Shown: positions 1 through 10,861 of the stretch, piece after piece | Position numbering within the stretch: the stretch's first letter is position 1 | Layout of the letters: every line of letters begins with the position of its first letter | Origin: Cylindrodendrum hubeiense | Taxonomy: Eukaryota; Ascomycota; Sordariomycetes; Hypocreales; Nectriaceae | NCBI GenBank assembly: GCA_014621425.1 | Contig: JAANBB010000036.1 | Coordinates: 62,001-126,000, forward strand | DNA: 64,000 nt | Direction: 5' to 3' | Program-made: the position numbers and the translations under genes | Notes under the pieces: generated by a model | Told to the model about the DNA's origin: nothing | Databases searched by the model: none | What the model saw: only the letters and a program-made list of their open reading frames with translations

Positions 1-830
1 GTGGTTACGCCGTCCTCGGTCCAGACATTTGTGCCATTGATAAGCCCATTGTTTAGCTGAGGGGGGCCGCCTGTCTCGGCCGAATGGTAAAGTTCATCAA
101 CGGTCTGATGGTCCCAGTCGTTCAGGAAAATCAAGCCCAGGTCCTCATCATAGTCGGCAGTAGCGGGGCCGTTGATGATGATACCGCCAAAGACGCCCTC
201 CCAAGCCTGAAGACCAATGTGGGAATGGTACCATGAACTGCCATACTGAGTGGCCCGCCACTTGTAGGTCATAGAACTACCAACAGCAAGGGGACACTGA
301 GTGATAGCCACTACACCGTCATGCTGGTTGGTGTAGTTCTGGCGTATGCCATGCCAATGAATACTCGTGCCGTTCAAAGACGTTGTGAGTGAGTTGGTAA
401 CGTGGATGACCACGTTGTCACCCCAGTCAGCAAAGAGAGTAGGCCCTGGGATAGAGCCATTGACAGCCATGGCTACTCGTGAGATTCCATCAGGGGCCAC
501 CGTGACGTCAGTCAGCTCGAGCCAATACTCTCGGGTGACCCCTGTGTCAGGAACCTCTGTATCGTAGTCAGAGTCGATGTCATAATCACACCACTCAGAC
601 CGTGTGTCAGCAGTGTTGCCCTTGCAGGCACTGGTCTCTGCTGTTGGTGTGCTAGTGGCTGACGTAGGAGTGCCACTAGATCCTGATGTAGTAGAAGTAC
701 CACTGGATGCAAGAGTGGAAGAAGCATCACTGGATCCAGGCGTAGTGGTATCAGCTCGTTTGTATGGCGATGCTGATCCAATAGAGGCGGCCGAAAGGGC
801 CAGAACGAGTGACTGAAAAATGGAGCGCAT
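1..830 (-). CDS. Laccase-type multicopper oxidase, N-terminal part (runs off left edge)
   Basis: Continuous reading from an ATG at 828-830 to the window edge gives 276 codons without an intron. The product begins with a signal peptide (about residues 1-20) and a YKR dibasic site near residue 24. A Ser/Thr-rich linker follows (to about residue 60), then the first cupredoxin domain. Copper ligands are visible as HWHG (about residue 157, inside SIHWHGIRQ) followed by DGV and TQCP, and WYHSH near residue 199. These are the first two laccase signature segments. Family role: one-electron oxidation of phenols with reduction of O2 to water by a secreted four-copper enzyme; ascomycete laccases act on lignin phenols, pigments or defence compounds. 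The C-terminal ligands HPxHLHG and HCHIxxH lie outside the window, so laccase versus another multicopper oxidase rests on the N-terminal half. The gene is divergent from the secreted-protein gene at 1912. Confidence 0.9.
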   Translation of the reverse strand, partial: MRSIFQSLVLALSAASIGSASPYKRADTTTPGSSDASSTLASSGTSTTSGSSGTPTSATSTPTAETSACKGNTADTRSEWCDYDIDSDYDTEVPDTGVTREYWLELTDVTVAPDGISRVAMAVNGSIPGPTLFADWGDNVVIHVTNSLTTSLNGTSIHWHGIRQNYTNQHDGVVAITQCPLAVGSSMTYKWRATQYGSSWYHSHIGLQAWEGVFGGIIINGPATADYDEDLGLIFLNDWDHQTVDELYHSAETGGPPQLNNGLINGTNVWTEDGVT

Positions 831-1911
831 TGCACTGATAATAAGTGGTCTCTAAGACCGAGAGAAGTAGGTATGAGTTGGATGAGAGGTGTTGGGGATG
901 AGGGAAGTCTCTGAATGAAAGTCTACCAAGGTCATCTTATATTCAGTTATACAAACGAGCCCCTCGCCTCACCGACGGAACTATCGGGACGAGGTGGGTT
1001 GACGACGGAACATCCCCGTAGTCCGAAGCTGCAGATCACATCTCGCTCTCGCTCTCCAGGTAGCCACCGTCCGGGTCCTTGCCTCAGCCCCCCGAGTGCG
1101 GATTTGTGCAAATGGTCTCATCTGCAACCTGCAACCCGTGCCGCGGCCGAGTGTAAGACAGAAAGTTTGCGCGCCTATAGCGTGAAGCGATATGGCGTCG
1201 ATGCAAAAGTGGATCCCTCCGGAGAGCCGCTCGACCGCTTGGCGTCCCCGGAATCTATAACGTGTCGTATGTTGTGTCATTGTTTTGTCGACGTTGTGTC
1301 AATGTAACGCTGCCGGCAGTTTGTAGGAACGCTCTGGCCCCCGCGAAACAAGAATCCTACCTGTCAAAACAGGAGGCCCGTAAACGCGGACACTGCAGCA
1401 AACCGGTTGGTCCGCCCTAAGGTGACGCGTACGCCTTGTTCAGGGGTTCGACCCGTTTCTCGGCCCCAGCCCGCGATAGGCGAGGCTGCTTCCATTCGGT
1501 TCCCCAACTTCTCAATCTATTTAATTCCCGTTCCACAGGGAGATAAGCGCCCCAACTGGGTTCTGAGTGGGTCACCGCAACCTGCAAACATGGATCCCGG
1601 GAACTGGGTACAGGGCCCGTGTGCACCACTACGGTGATATCCATCACTGGACGGCTCTTTGACGCAATTCCCACTAGCGGGCCTCGGAAACGGTCTCCTA
1701 TGACTCGCCCGTTGCTACCTTCTCCTGGTGACGCGGCCTGGGAGTTTGTGTAGCTTTCGCTTATACAGGCTACCTTCGTCGTGGAGCGTTGGCGGTTGGT
1801 TGTGCCTTGAAAACTTATTTGACTCGGAGCGATCACACCTGTCTGCGTCCAATTCATCTACTCAATTAATTTACAACCTGACTTTCAAACCACATTCTTC
1901 TACCGTTAACC
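831..1911. promoter_or_regulatory. Divergent intergenic region, laccase / secreted protein
   Basis: This 1.08 kb carries the upstream sequences of two genes pointing away from each other. Open frames in it are short, overlap on both strands and show no domain. I see no convincing TATA box or repeat. Shared regulation is possible but unproven. Confidence 0.4.
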
Positions 1912-2575
1912 ATGTATCCTTCTTGGATCCTCTCTGTCGTTGCGGGCCTCGCCGGGGCTGCCCAGGCGATCCGCTACCAACGAGACAGCTCGGACCCCTT
2001 CCAGATCTACGCCTTTGGTGATGGAATTGGTGGAGTTCCATTGATCTCCTCTGGAAGTAAGTGGCCCTTTTGCATGATGAATGAGCCATTTTCTAACTTA
2101 TCAAGAATCGGCATACATTGGCAACTACGAGCTCCTCGATGACCCTGAGGCGGCTCCTGTAGTCTGTAAGTCTTACCATCTCCTTTGATATTCCAACACG
2201 TTAACAGTCTCTTCAGTCACTGCCAGTACCAGTGGTGTTTGGGTGGGCACGCCTAACAAAACCGACCTTGCTGATTCCAGCGATCCCACTTGGTCTGACC
2301 TGAAGCTGTACGTGCCCGCGGCTTCAGCCACCACGCATACCGTTGGTTTAGTTAATGCCACTACTGCCAAGACTACCAGCCTTCAGACTAGTGGCTTTGA
2401 CTTCTACGGTACCTTTGTCTACGTCACTGGAGCTACTGGTGGCATGGACATGCTTTGGTACGCGGTGCCATCCGGCACTGATGGCGTGTATGCGTTGCGC
2501 TGGAACACCACTGGGGATGACACTGATGGCTCGATCCCCATCACTCTGAAGTCGTCACCGCCTTCCAATGCTTGA
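1912..2575 (+). CDS. Small secreted protein of unknown function
   Basis: The model is join(1912..2056, 2106..2165, 2217..2575), 187 residues. Both introns (49 and 51 nt) start with GTAAGT. The first has a CTAAC branch-type motif before its AAG acceptor; the second ends TTCAG. Joining the exons keeps one frame. Residues 1-19 form a signal peptide ending AQA, followed by IRYQRDSSDP. The mature chain is rich in Gly, Thr, Ser and Asp, has only a few possible N-glycosylation sites such as NTT, and has no cysteine pattern typical of effectors. I recognise no catalytic motif. The all-beta-looking composition suggests an extracellular protein. The exons and secretion are well supported; the function is not known. 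Confidence 0.75.
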
Positions 2576-2744
2576 GTGATCAAGCCTGACACAGCCTGGG
2601 CATCAATACTTCAGGGAGGCACAGTTGGCGGGTGCGCAGTAATGGGTCAGAACGTAACATGGGAAGCTGCTAGGCAGAGTTAAATTATCAGAAGCTAGTC
2701 TTTCAATATCATCAACACATTCCCTGAAGCAACTCAGTCAAAAC

Positions 2745-2823
2745 GTTAGTAAAAAGTGTTGGCCAAAAATGGTAGTAAAAAGTGTTAGCCAAAAAAGTTA
2801 GCTAAAATATTGGTCAAAAGTGG
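2745..2823. repeat. Three decaying copies of a ~26-bp unit
   Basis: The unit reads approximately GTTAGTAAAAAGTGTTGGCC followed by AAAAATG. It recurs at about 2745, 2772 and 2798, with the third copy most changed. It is a short tandem repeat 170 bp downstream of the secreted-protein gene, with no coding potential. Confidence 0.6.
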
Positions 2824-3288
2824 AAAACACAACCAGACATGACGTCAGGTGCCCTAAGGTCCAGCAGATTAATCTCGCAAGTTTTTCTACCGGTGACATT
2901 ATCTTTGCGCAGACTACGCCTCAGAAACGCATAGCATCTTTCCCCGGAAACGCCGGATCGGGCCGCGTCCGATGCACAGATCGATAATATGAGCTAAAAT
3001 TAACAAGGCCCGAGATAACGATGGATGCCCGACTTCTCCTCTACCCCACGCAGCAACTTCTCCACCTCAGCTTCTCTCACCGACGGCAGACTGCTTCATT
3101 GACTGTAGTCGGAACCATGGTGGAGGGCGATGGGCTGGCCATGCGCGCGCTAACAAACGATTACGAGGCGACCTATTATTTGTCACCTGAAAGATGCAGC
3201 CCAACGCGTGGGCTTTTACTTAGCTCCAATAAAATCGGCCCGTCCCGCTCACACTGCGATTCGCGTCTCTGGCCAGAAATGGATGGGA

Positions 3289-3358
3289 GACTGCAGCCAC
3301 GGAGGAGTCTGCAGCCCCGAAGGAATCTGTACTGCGAAGGAATCTGCAATGCGGAGGA
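3289..3358. repeat. Four imperfect copies of a 17-18-bp unit
   Basis: Units begin at 3289, 3307, 3325 and 3342, each close to (G/A)TCTGCAGCCCCGAAGGA. Units 1-2 are 18 bp and units 3-4 are 17 bp, so the array does not keep a reading frame and is probably non-coding. Confidence 0.6.
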
Positions 3359-4873
3359 GCCAACCGCATGCAGTGGTTGTAGGACTCTCCCCAGGGGTTT
3401 GCGGCAGGCGTGAGATGTCTCAAAACAAACTCCACCAGTAGCCTTTGCAGACCTTGCTGCATAGTAGAATGACGATTGCGCCCGATGACAACGTGGCTAT
3501 CAATGATTTCACCACCCGGAACGCGGCACAGTTAATTAGGTTATGGTCACGAGTCCTTGTTCCACCCCAATAGTCTCCTGGCCGTGGGGGCCGTTTCCAG
3601 TTACAGATATCCAGGCCAGCTGAAAAGCATGTGAGATTGGTGGCGGCTTGACATGCCTTGCCGCCTCCCACAACCCGGACAGCAGCGCGGAACGTCTGCC
3701 GCAGAATTGCCAAGACAAGAGGAACAGAAGATATTACAAGAAATCAGCCCATTTAGAATACACTTTGATGATAAGGGTCGTGGCGTGCTGACGACGAGCC
3801 ATTCCGTAACGGTTGTTTCCGTCGAAAGATAGTCCACGAAGCATGCAGTCCCATATGGAAGGTGCTTAACTGTCACAAGCTAAAGACCTGATAAGGATTT
3901 GGGATTGTCTACTAAGACCCAAGATGTAACTGAATGACTCAAAAATCGATTCAGATATTGTTTCTTTGCCTCATCTGAAAACTGGCCCATGATGGTTGGC
4001 CACAGCGTTAGCCACCGCTTGGGCCTCTCAGGAGTCCACCCATGGCAATTACGTATGTGAATTGCTTCGCATCGTACGAGATGACATAGTTAATGGTGGG
4101 GTGCTCATGGGTACATATTATGTACAGCCTAGGCCCGTTGGTGATTAGATTAATCACGTTGTTCACAAGGCTGTACCTCACTCCCATACACCACCACCAC
4201 CACCACCGCGGCTTTTTCGTTTAGGCTTACGAATGACCCTGTAGCTAAGAGGCGCGACCATTCGTCATGGGACAGGTCACATCCGTTGGTCCGACCTGCT
4301 AACTAAGATTGGTGACATTGAATAATTCAAATGTGTGAGAAGGATATTACGCAAGTCGAAGAGTTGAACAGAAGGAATGATTTTGTTGAGAGCAAGGTAA
4401 ATTGAATAATATAGCTAATACATTAATCAACGTAAGGGTACTTATGTCTATCATTTGCATGGTTTATTGCGTAGTAGATACGGTCTATTCGAAACATTGG
4501 ATCACTGAAGGCCACATGTTGGAGCCTCGTTGTTCTTTTAGAATGTTAGTTACGGACGGAACTCTCACTTTCCGGCCAAAACCACAAGGAAATCTAGCAC
4601 ATTTCACTAAGAATCGAGAGAATGAGATTTCTCTCAAATATTTCGTTCCCACTGGTAAATGAGAATCAATTGAAGTTGACAATTCCCTGGCGGTTACCGG
4701 AGTCATGGTGGTGGTCCTAGCTGAAACTCAATCTTATTAATCGACGCTTGTACCTGGAACTAGAAATCGGCGGTGAAGCTCGGGCACTAGCTAGTGCTCA
4801 CCCCCACCTTCATCCCGAACTCCAACCCTCGCTTTCCATCACGCACCTTGCAAGCGGCTGCACGTCTACCGAT

Positions 4874-6428
4874 ATGCGCCCAAAGATCTATGCGTACGCC
4901 AAATTCAACCTCGATGAACTTCTTTCTCTAGCCACGAGGCTTCGAGGCCGACCTTGCTCTGCTGATGCATCAACGAGGTCTAAAACCGGAAGTCTGAATT
5001 GGGTCATTTTCATTACCTTCGAGGATGGCATCGAATGGGCCTTCTGATCACCACGTAGCAGCCCAAGCATGATCCTCACACAGGAAACCGCTTCCAAAAT
5101 GCTCATCAGCGAAGCTTCTACATTGAAGTACCTCAGAACTCACAGCTCAGTCCCAGTTCCAGAAGTTTACTCCTTCAGGTTAGCTCAGACGGCCCCGATC
5201 TATCATACCAGCCATGACCTCTGGATACTGATCTGTTAAAATAGTGGCGATTATAACAATGAAATCGGGGTGCCGTATATTCTCATAAGCAAGGTTTCTG
5301 GTCGCACACTGTCCGAGCATGAATGGGTTGAGCTGTCCCGAATACCAGGGTATCCAAACAAACGCCTACTTCTACCCCTTGTGGACTGAGATCGAGAGAA
5401 GATAATGAGGCAGCTCGGTGCTATTATGTCTTCCCTATCAGAGATTTATTTTGACAAGATTGGATCGCTATTCGAAGATAGTGACGGTAACTATTCCGTT
5501 GACGAATGCCTCAGCCCGCCACTCCTTTGGCAACAGGGATGAGCTTGAAGGCATATATCGAGGTCCTTTTCACCAAGAGAGCCCATACTTTCACTCTCTA
5601 CCCTCATCATTCATAGCTCATGCCGAAAATCTTTCACTCACCCCTCACAGCTTTTTCGCACCGATACCTGATCCCTTCGAATATCCGTATTGGACTAGCT
5701 ATCACCAGGCAGTAGAAAGGTGGCGCACTTTCTGCTCGGCTGACGATAAGGTCGAGGGGAACAATAATCGACTTTATTTCTGCATTGCTGGCCAGTTCTT
5801 GTACGAAATGATTCCTCACCTAACCTCAACAAACAAGAATTTTGTGATCTCCTATCCCGACGTCCATCTCGGCAATATCTTCGTCGACGAGGGCTTGAAC
5901 ATTACATCTATCATTGATTGGGGTTCTGTATCAGTGAGTTCTATGATCGAGTTGCTTGCAATTCTGGGACTAAGCGGCTCACTTTCACCTCCCAAAGAGT
6001 CACTTGCTGCTGCCTTCAGATCAGGCTTTTGCCAAGGAGGCCAAATATTTGAACCGGAGCAATGAGGGAAAGATGAAATAATGTGGCGTTTTTCTCGGCT
6101 GGTTCGACTGCTTTCTACACAAGATTACACTCACTTCAAAGTGTTGTATGATCTTGTGTATGAGAAAGAATCGGAAGATATTCCTCAACTGTTTCGTGAG
6201 CAGAGTATGCAAGAGCATGGTGAAGCACTCCTGGTTAAGCTGTGCCAAGATGAGCTTGAGGAGGAGGAGGAACATATAGAAGAGCAGGAGGATGATGAAG
6301 CTGATGAAGATGGTCATCCAGATGAGTCTGATGAACCTGCGGTTGCAAGAAAGCTGACGCTAATATCGGAAATGAATCCCAACTTCGTTGCGGACAAGAG
6401 ATTGTGGTATGGATTGAGAAAGTTCTGA
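4874..6428 (+). pseudogene. Broken aminoglycoside-phosphotransferase (APH)-family gene
   Basis: A complete-length relative of the fungal APH/choline-kinase-fold family can be followed from an ATG at 4874 to 6428, but it is interrupted. In-frame TGA codons sit at 5045-5047, in the DREKIM segment near 5388, and at 6063-6065. A frameshift occurs near 5540, inside a segment reading LWQQ then DELEG. One plausible intron (about 5177-5240, GTTAGC to TAG) remains. Recognisable blocks are an N-terminal FNLDELLSLATRLRGRPC, a Brenner-like motif reading YPDVHLGNIFVD (Tyr where His is usual), IIDWGS, and a C-terminal RKLTLISE segment after an acidic run. All three stops are TGA, as expected from single transitions in CGA or TGG codons. 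Active relatives phosphorylate small molecules or proteins of unknown identity. I judge it a decayed gene. Confidence 0.8.
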
Positions 6429-6814
6429 ATAGCCCGCTTCTTGCCCCTTTAAAATAGCAGTTTGATAGAGCCTAGATGAGTTCTAGCAGCTGTGAAACTT
6501 ACTGGGCCACACCAACGTCCAGCTCCACCATCTGAGGCGTAAGAAATTCCGCGAGAACCGCCGTCGAAAGGATACAGACAATGCGAGATAGTCGGAGACG
6601 ACTCCGGTGTCGAGTCGGAAATGTGGAGGTGAGGCAGGGTCTGAAGATTCTTTGCCATCCAAGTGAACGCCGAGCGTGAGTAGAGCCACAGTCACATGAG
6701 AACCACGGTGAATGAGGTAAAGTGGCCAATTTTGTCCCAAAGCACTACACGGGTTTGAGAATCACGCAGACGTTCTTGCAACTCCTGTACTGTGAACGGA
6801 ATGACAAGGATCCA

Positions 6815-7669
6815 TCACCCAGATATGATTCTTACTCCGCCCAGGCAACTTGTGTCCTCCAGGTTTCTCATGACGTCGTTCATCTCGTCCTCGAGCTCCC
6901 GGGGCGAACAGTCCCGCTTCGCCGTCTCAAAGTCCACCAAAACCACGTCATGCCCGTCCCGCACAAGAAAATTGTGTTTGTTGATGTCGCCAAGCTTGAT
7001 ACCCAGCTCATGAAGCCGGCCCAGAGCCTTTTTGCAGCCGTCGAAGTCCTCTGGCTCCGCGGCTCTCGCGTCTTCTACCCATTCAGTGACGAAGCCTACC
7101 ACACGCCCGTCTTTGCCCTCGGTGAGATGGCCCAGAAACTTGGGGCCGACGCCGGTGTCACTGATCCATTGATAGGCGGCCGTCTCAGCCACTACATAGG
7201 GGATTTCCCAAGGCCAAACCGCGAGTTTGATAAGCACAAGTTTGCCGTCTTCGACTTCGGGATGTGTTGCGACGTGGACTCCTTGTCTAAGTCGGTGTTG
7301 TCTCGTGAAATCTAGCTCGTTGAGCTTCACAGGATGCCACAGGCTCTTTACACCGGCGAATTGCACCGTCTCAGTCCTGACGAAGGTAGCCTTCCCTGTG
7401 TCAGGATCCCTGGCTGCGTAGCCCTTGTTCCAATCTCCAGTTGGAAATGGTGGAAGGAGCTGGCCAAGCAGGATGGGCTCGAAGTTCCGGTCGTCCTCGG
7501 CGCCGCGAAACGTGCCTGGCGCTGTGGACATGTACTTCACATGTTGCCCGTCGATAAGGAAGCGGTAATCGCTGTCGTCAGCGTCGTCGGGGTCAAGGAG
7601 ACATGCGAGAAGCTGGACGTTGGGGTTGTTTTGTTGAGGGCCAGTCATTGCGGAGAAGCGGTGAAACAA
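6815..7669 (-). CDS. Kinase-fold protein of the fungal 'alpha-galactosidase A-like' family
   Basis: Intronless, 284 residues, ATG at 7667-7669. The N-terminal half (LLACLLDPDD, then FLIDGQHVKYMST) and the segment LWHPVKLNELDF match a fungal family often misnamed alpha-galactosidase A. The C-terminal half is a kinase-like lobe. It shows VLIKLAVWPWEIPYV with a candidate nucleotide-binding Lys, ETAAYQWI with a candidate Glu, GDINKHNFLV near residue 228 with the catalytic Asp and Asn, and VDFE near 246 as the metal-binding motif. The His that often precedes GD is Leu here. There is no glycosidase signature. Substrate unknown. It lies between two broken APH-like genes and is itself intact. An alternative start is the Met at codon 8. 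Confidence 0.8.
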   Translation of the reverse strand: MFHRFSAMTGPQQNNPNVQLLACLLDPDDADDSDYRFLIDGQHVKYMSTAPGTFRGAEDDRNFEPILLGQLLPPFPTGDWNKGYAARDPDTGKATFVRTETVQFAGVKSLWHPVKLNELDFTRQHRLRQGVHVATHPEVEDGKLVLIKLAVWPWEIPYVVAETAAYQWISDTGVGPKFLGHLTEGKDGRVVGFVTEWVEDARAAEPEDFDGCKKALGRLHELGIKLGDINKHNFLVRDGHDVVLVDFETAKRDCSPRELEDEMNDVMRNLEDTSCLGGVRIISG

Positions 7670-8265
7670 TGAATTATCTAAGGGGGGTCAGCGATGCTCT
7701 GCTCCGGCTGGCGGAATAGGTCTTGGGATGGAGAAGTGTGAGCATATGCGTTGGGAAGTTGGTCTCTTAAGACCGGTCTGCATGTCCCACGACGCGTAGC
7801 CAATCAATGTACCCCATGTGCCGCCCAATAGATTACTCCACAACTACGCCACGGGGTAGGCCAGCCCTAGCCATTCTGATGGCGCTGACGTCAATGCTTT
7901 GTTTTCGCGTTATGGTTGGAAAGGTCAAAGCACAAGCCGACTCCGGTCCAGTTTGAAAACACGCTGACTCAGCCAGAAAATTTAAGATAGAACCATGATA
8001 AATGGGCCAGTGAGGCGTTGCGTCGTTAGCAGCTATACTAGACGACAAAGCTTTGGAAGGGAACATCTGCTATTAACTGGGAGTCTGTTCGAGATGTTGC
8101 TATGTGGCACGTTAGGAATAAGAAGACTACCTAACAATTTTATGGGACCGTGCAGTACAATCCGAGCTAAGTAGCAACTTGATATCAGGGCGCCGAATTA
8201 GTGCTTAAACAGGATGGCTTGAGCATCCAACTTATCTAAAAAGAGGTCTCGAAAACTGATTTAAT
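7670..8265. other. Intergenic, no supported gene
   Basis: A 77-codon open frame on the minus strand (7833-8066) has no recognisable domain. The rest is the presumed promoter of the gene ending at 6815 and the 3' side of the gene at 8266. Confidence 0.4.
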
Positions 8266-9104
8266 TCAGAAAGCGCCGAAATACTTGTTTCTGATATTTT
8301 CCATCTTTAGCTCATTTGGCATGGGCGTCAAAAATCGGTCTACCTCATCCGCCCAGAACGGATTGTGAGGATTGACATTCTTGGCACATGTATATTCCCA
8401 ATATGACGGAAACCATCCTGCTGTTTCCCAGTCCACAATGCCTACTACCTCGTCCTCCTGAACTAAGACGTTCAGACTACTTAAATCGCCGTGGGTTAGG
8501 ACCAAGTCATGATTAGACTGCTGATAGAAACCGAACAGTTCAGACACCTCATGAGGTAGATTGTCATATTCGGTATCTATGTTCACACCATTGGCTAGCG
8601 CTTCATGAAAGTCACGAGTCGTGGCATACGGGCCCCAGAAGAGCTTCGAGGGCAAGCGACAGTCGCAGAAGGGTCCACCAAGAACATTGCTAATACTTGC
8701 ACCTTCGGGAAGAGATACGGAGCGAAGCTCAACGATCATCCGGCGAAGTTGGTCAAGTATGCGTGTTTAGACGCGTGAATGCGATTTTCCCACCCATGCC
8801 ATGCCATTTGGCCTTGTATTCGACTCATAACGATGTACGTGTCGCCATTGTGGATGAAAGCGCAATGTACTTTGGGCACAGGCAGCGAGGTGTGTTGAGC
8901 GACAAGCTGCATAGCGTGGGCCTCGGCTAAGTTTTCGAAAGGCTTGGCCTTGATGCAAACATTGAATACAGATGCTAGACCAGGTGAGGGCTTCCACAAC
9001 AGTCGAAGGTATTTATGATCCTGCGCTTTGATGACCATAATGGTGAACAGTCGGGTTAAGAGCCCGGCGTTGATGGGCTCAGTATTTTTGGCGTGGGTAC
9101 CCAT
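8266..9104 (-). pseudogene. APH-family phosphotransferase with a single frameshift
   Basis: Two frames overlap by four bases (8736-8739) and together make one APH-family protein of about 280 residues. The upstream frame starts at 9104 and carries EAHAMQLVAQHTSLPVPKVH and YIVMSRIQGQMAWHGW. The downstream frame carries LRRMIVELRSV, the Brenner motif LTHGDLSSLNVLV (catalytic Asp and Asn intact), IVDWETAGWFPSYWEY and a normal C-terminus. Continuity requires a one-base change near 8757-8763. No GT-AG intron can bridge it without deleting the conserved LRRMIVEL. Apart from this lesion the sequence looks functional, so it is either a very young pseudogene or a sequence error. Family members are kinase-fold enzymes with mostly unknown substrates. 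Confidence 0.75.
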
Positions 9105-9111
9105 GCTGATT

Positions 9112-9545
9112 CTTCAAGGGATAGCGACACTGATAGAAGGATCCGGGTCCTACAAACCGTGGCTGGCTGCGTCAATGTGATCTTGATGGTTTGTTGATGG
9201 TCGTCGGGCTTGCTTTGGCTTTCCTGTCTTACGGAGGGCTCTTGCACACGGGGATTGCTGATGTGAGTGATAATGAGACGATAATCCAGCATTGAATGGT
9301 GACCCACGCACGCACATTACTGGAAGACAGGTTCTCGAGGTTTGATTGTTCAGGAATCAAGATCTCCGAGAAGTAATATGAGAAAGAACGGGGCTATGGG
9401 AATATAAGGCTAATTTACAAGGTGATCGGGGGCTACCCATATCAAGTCAACGGGATTTTCCGGGGGTCTGGTGACCTCGCGAGGCACGTCTCTTGTGCGG
9501 TTTGCCGACATATTCCCGGGCTATGGCCTGTGCGGACTTCAAATA
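9112..9545. repeat. Diverged direct repeat, copy 1
   Basis: This segment lies just upstream of the APH-like gene that starts at 9104 and matches 10862-11225 with many substitutions and small indels. Shared stretches include ACACTGATAGAA/ACACTGATGGAA, GATAATCCAGC(A/G)TTGAATGG, a TTGTTCAGGAAT block and TATTCCCG(G/A)GCT followed by TGGCCTG. Confidence 0.7.
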
Positions 9546-9940
9546 CAACGAAACGCGACTCGCTACCTTCCCTTCGACGACGAGTGACGATGGTGCCAGC
9601 CTGTATCTTGAACCAAGCTCAATTGAGAATTATTGAGGAAATCCCCGTCGGAAACGGCCTTGATACGCCATGTGCTTCGTTTAATTCTATATGGGAAGGC
9701 AGGAGCATCTTATGGTCACTGGATGCGCTGGCTCAGCTGCACTCAGACGATATAGTATGCCTGTTACCTTGCAATGCATTATTCAGGGAAAGCAGTAGTT
9801 AGGCTAACAGACCACGGCGGAGGGTTTCTTATCAGTTTTCCCGTCGTCAAAATGTAAATACAATGGAGCTGGTTGACTGAGCAACATGGCTTTTCGTTTC
9901 CCACATTCATTCCTAGTGCTGTATCAAATCTTAATAGTGA

Positions 9941-10678
9941 TTAGTTAAGCTCCAAAATTGAGATCTGACTCATACCATGTAGCTCTGCGAGAGCTTGGTG
10001 ATCAAGTGACTGGGAATATATGCATTTGCCAAGTGGCTTGACTGCCCTCTCCTTCTCGATAGGGACCATTTCGCCAACATAACCAGCCCGACCAAAGTCA
10101 ATGAGAGTTATGCAATGCTGTGCGTTCAACATAATATTACTGATAGAGAGGTCGTTATGAATTACACCTGTTTTGTGCAATATTTGAACTGCGTTCGAGA
10201 TTTCGCCATGGTAGCCTGAGAATTCCTTGAAATTGATTTTCAATAACTGTTCCATTCTGTAGCCAAAAATTCCATCATCATCCTTGAGTGGTTCTTGACA
10301 TATCTGGACAATTGGGGCTTCCGGATAGAAGCGCAGAAGCTTTTGCAAGATGCAAAATTCGTCATATATGTGACTTTTCTGTTGGTCGTTGCTGGCAATT
10401 TTGCAAATCGGAAAGTTATCTTTGCAATCCTTCAATAATCTGACGTGAGCGTTTGAACCATGTGCAATTGCGTGAGAAGAACGCCATAGAGCATCGACAT
10501 TAGGTGTGTGAGAGATGGGGGTCACAGTTGCATTCTCAACATGCGGGAAATCGGCCAAGTTGGGCGGTTTCCTCCAGTCTCCGGACCAACATACACGAAA
10601 CTCCTGACCCAAGTAGTCGAAGTTGCGGGCAATTTGATTGCCATAGGGATATGGGTCTGTGATGGGTTGCGGGGTCAT
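9941..10678 (-). CDS. Small protein-kinase-like protein
   Basis: Intronless, 245 residues, ATG at 10676-10678. A shortened protein-kinase fold is visible. PICKIAS supplies a candidate ATP-binding Lys, YDEFCILQ the helix-C Glu, and GYRMEQLL the hinge region. VIHNDLSISNIML near residue 172 is the catalytic loop with Asp and Asn (HND where HRD is usual), and LIDFGRAGY near 193 is the metal-binding DFG. No glycine-rich loop and no large C-lobe are present, so it is at the small end of eukaryotic-like kinases. The catalytic residues are kept, so activity is possible; the substrate is unknown. The repeat at 10862-11225 lies upstream, in the same relation as copy 1 to the neighbouring APH-like gene. 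Confidence 0.78.
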   Translation of the reverse strand: MTPQPITDPYPYGNQIARNFDYLGQEFRVCWSGDWRKPPNLADFPHVENATVTPISHTPNVDALWRSSHAIAHGSNAHVRLLKDCKDNFPICKIASNDQQKSHIYDEFCILQKLLRFYPEAPIVQICQEPLKDDDGIFGYRMEQLLKINFKEFSGYHGEISNAVQILHKTGVIHNDLSISNIMLNAQHCITLIDFGRAGYVGEMVPIEKERAVKPLGKCIYSQSLDHQALAELHGMSQISILELN

Positions 10679-10861
10679 TATTCATGGAACGCGAAATAAA
10701 CGGGATGCATTCAGTTACTATTAGACTGGCTTATAGGCCTAAGGCGGTCGCAGGCGGCAAAAACAGACTACGGAGTCCTGAATAACATATGACCGAGAGC
10801 GAACAGCGAGTTACGTATCATTATCACGTTTCTATCCTACGGTTGTTGGGTGCCGCATATC

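Larger units (their letters stand above)
2576..4873. other. Gene-poor stretch with small repeats
   Basis: No gene can be supported in these 2.3 kb. Open frames at 3021-3413 and 4402-4662 have no recognisable domain and no intron logic. The stretch contains two decayed tandem repeats (listed separately) and a CAC trinucleotide run at 4189-4207. The composition suggests old inserted sequence, but no transposase or LTR is readable. Confidence 0.5.

Noticed and set aside
915..1307. 130-codon frame between laccase and secreted protein
   Set aside because: Overlapped by frames on the other strand, no domain, low-complexity basic product; better read as promoter sequence.
1435..1460. GGTTCGACCC, resembling a tRNA B-box
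   Set aside because: No A-box at the proper distance and no cloverleaf.
8736..8790. Intron joining the two halves of the APH-like gene
   Set aside because: Every GT-AG pair in range would remove the conserved LRRMIVEL block or leave a stop; a one-base shift is simpler.
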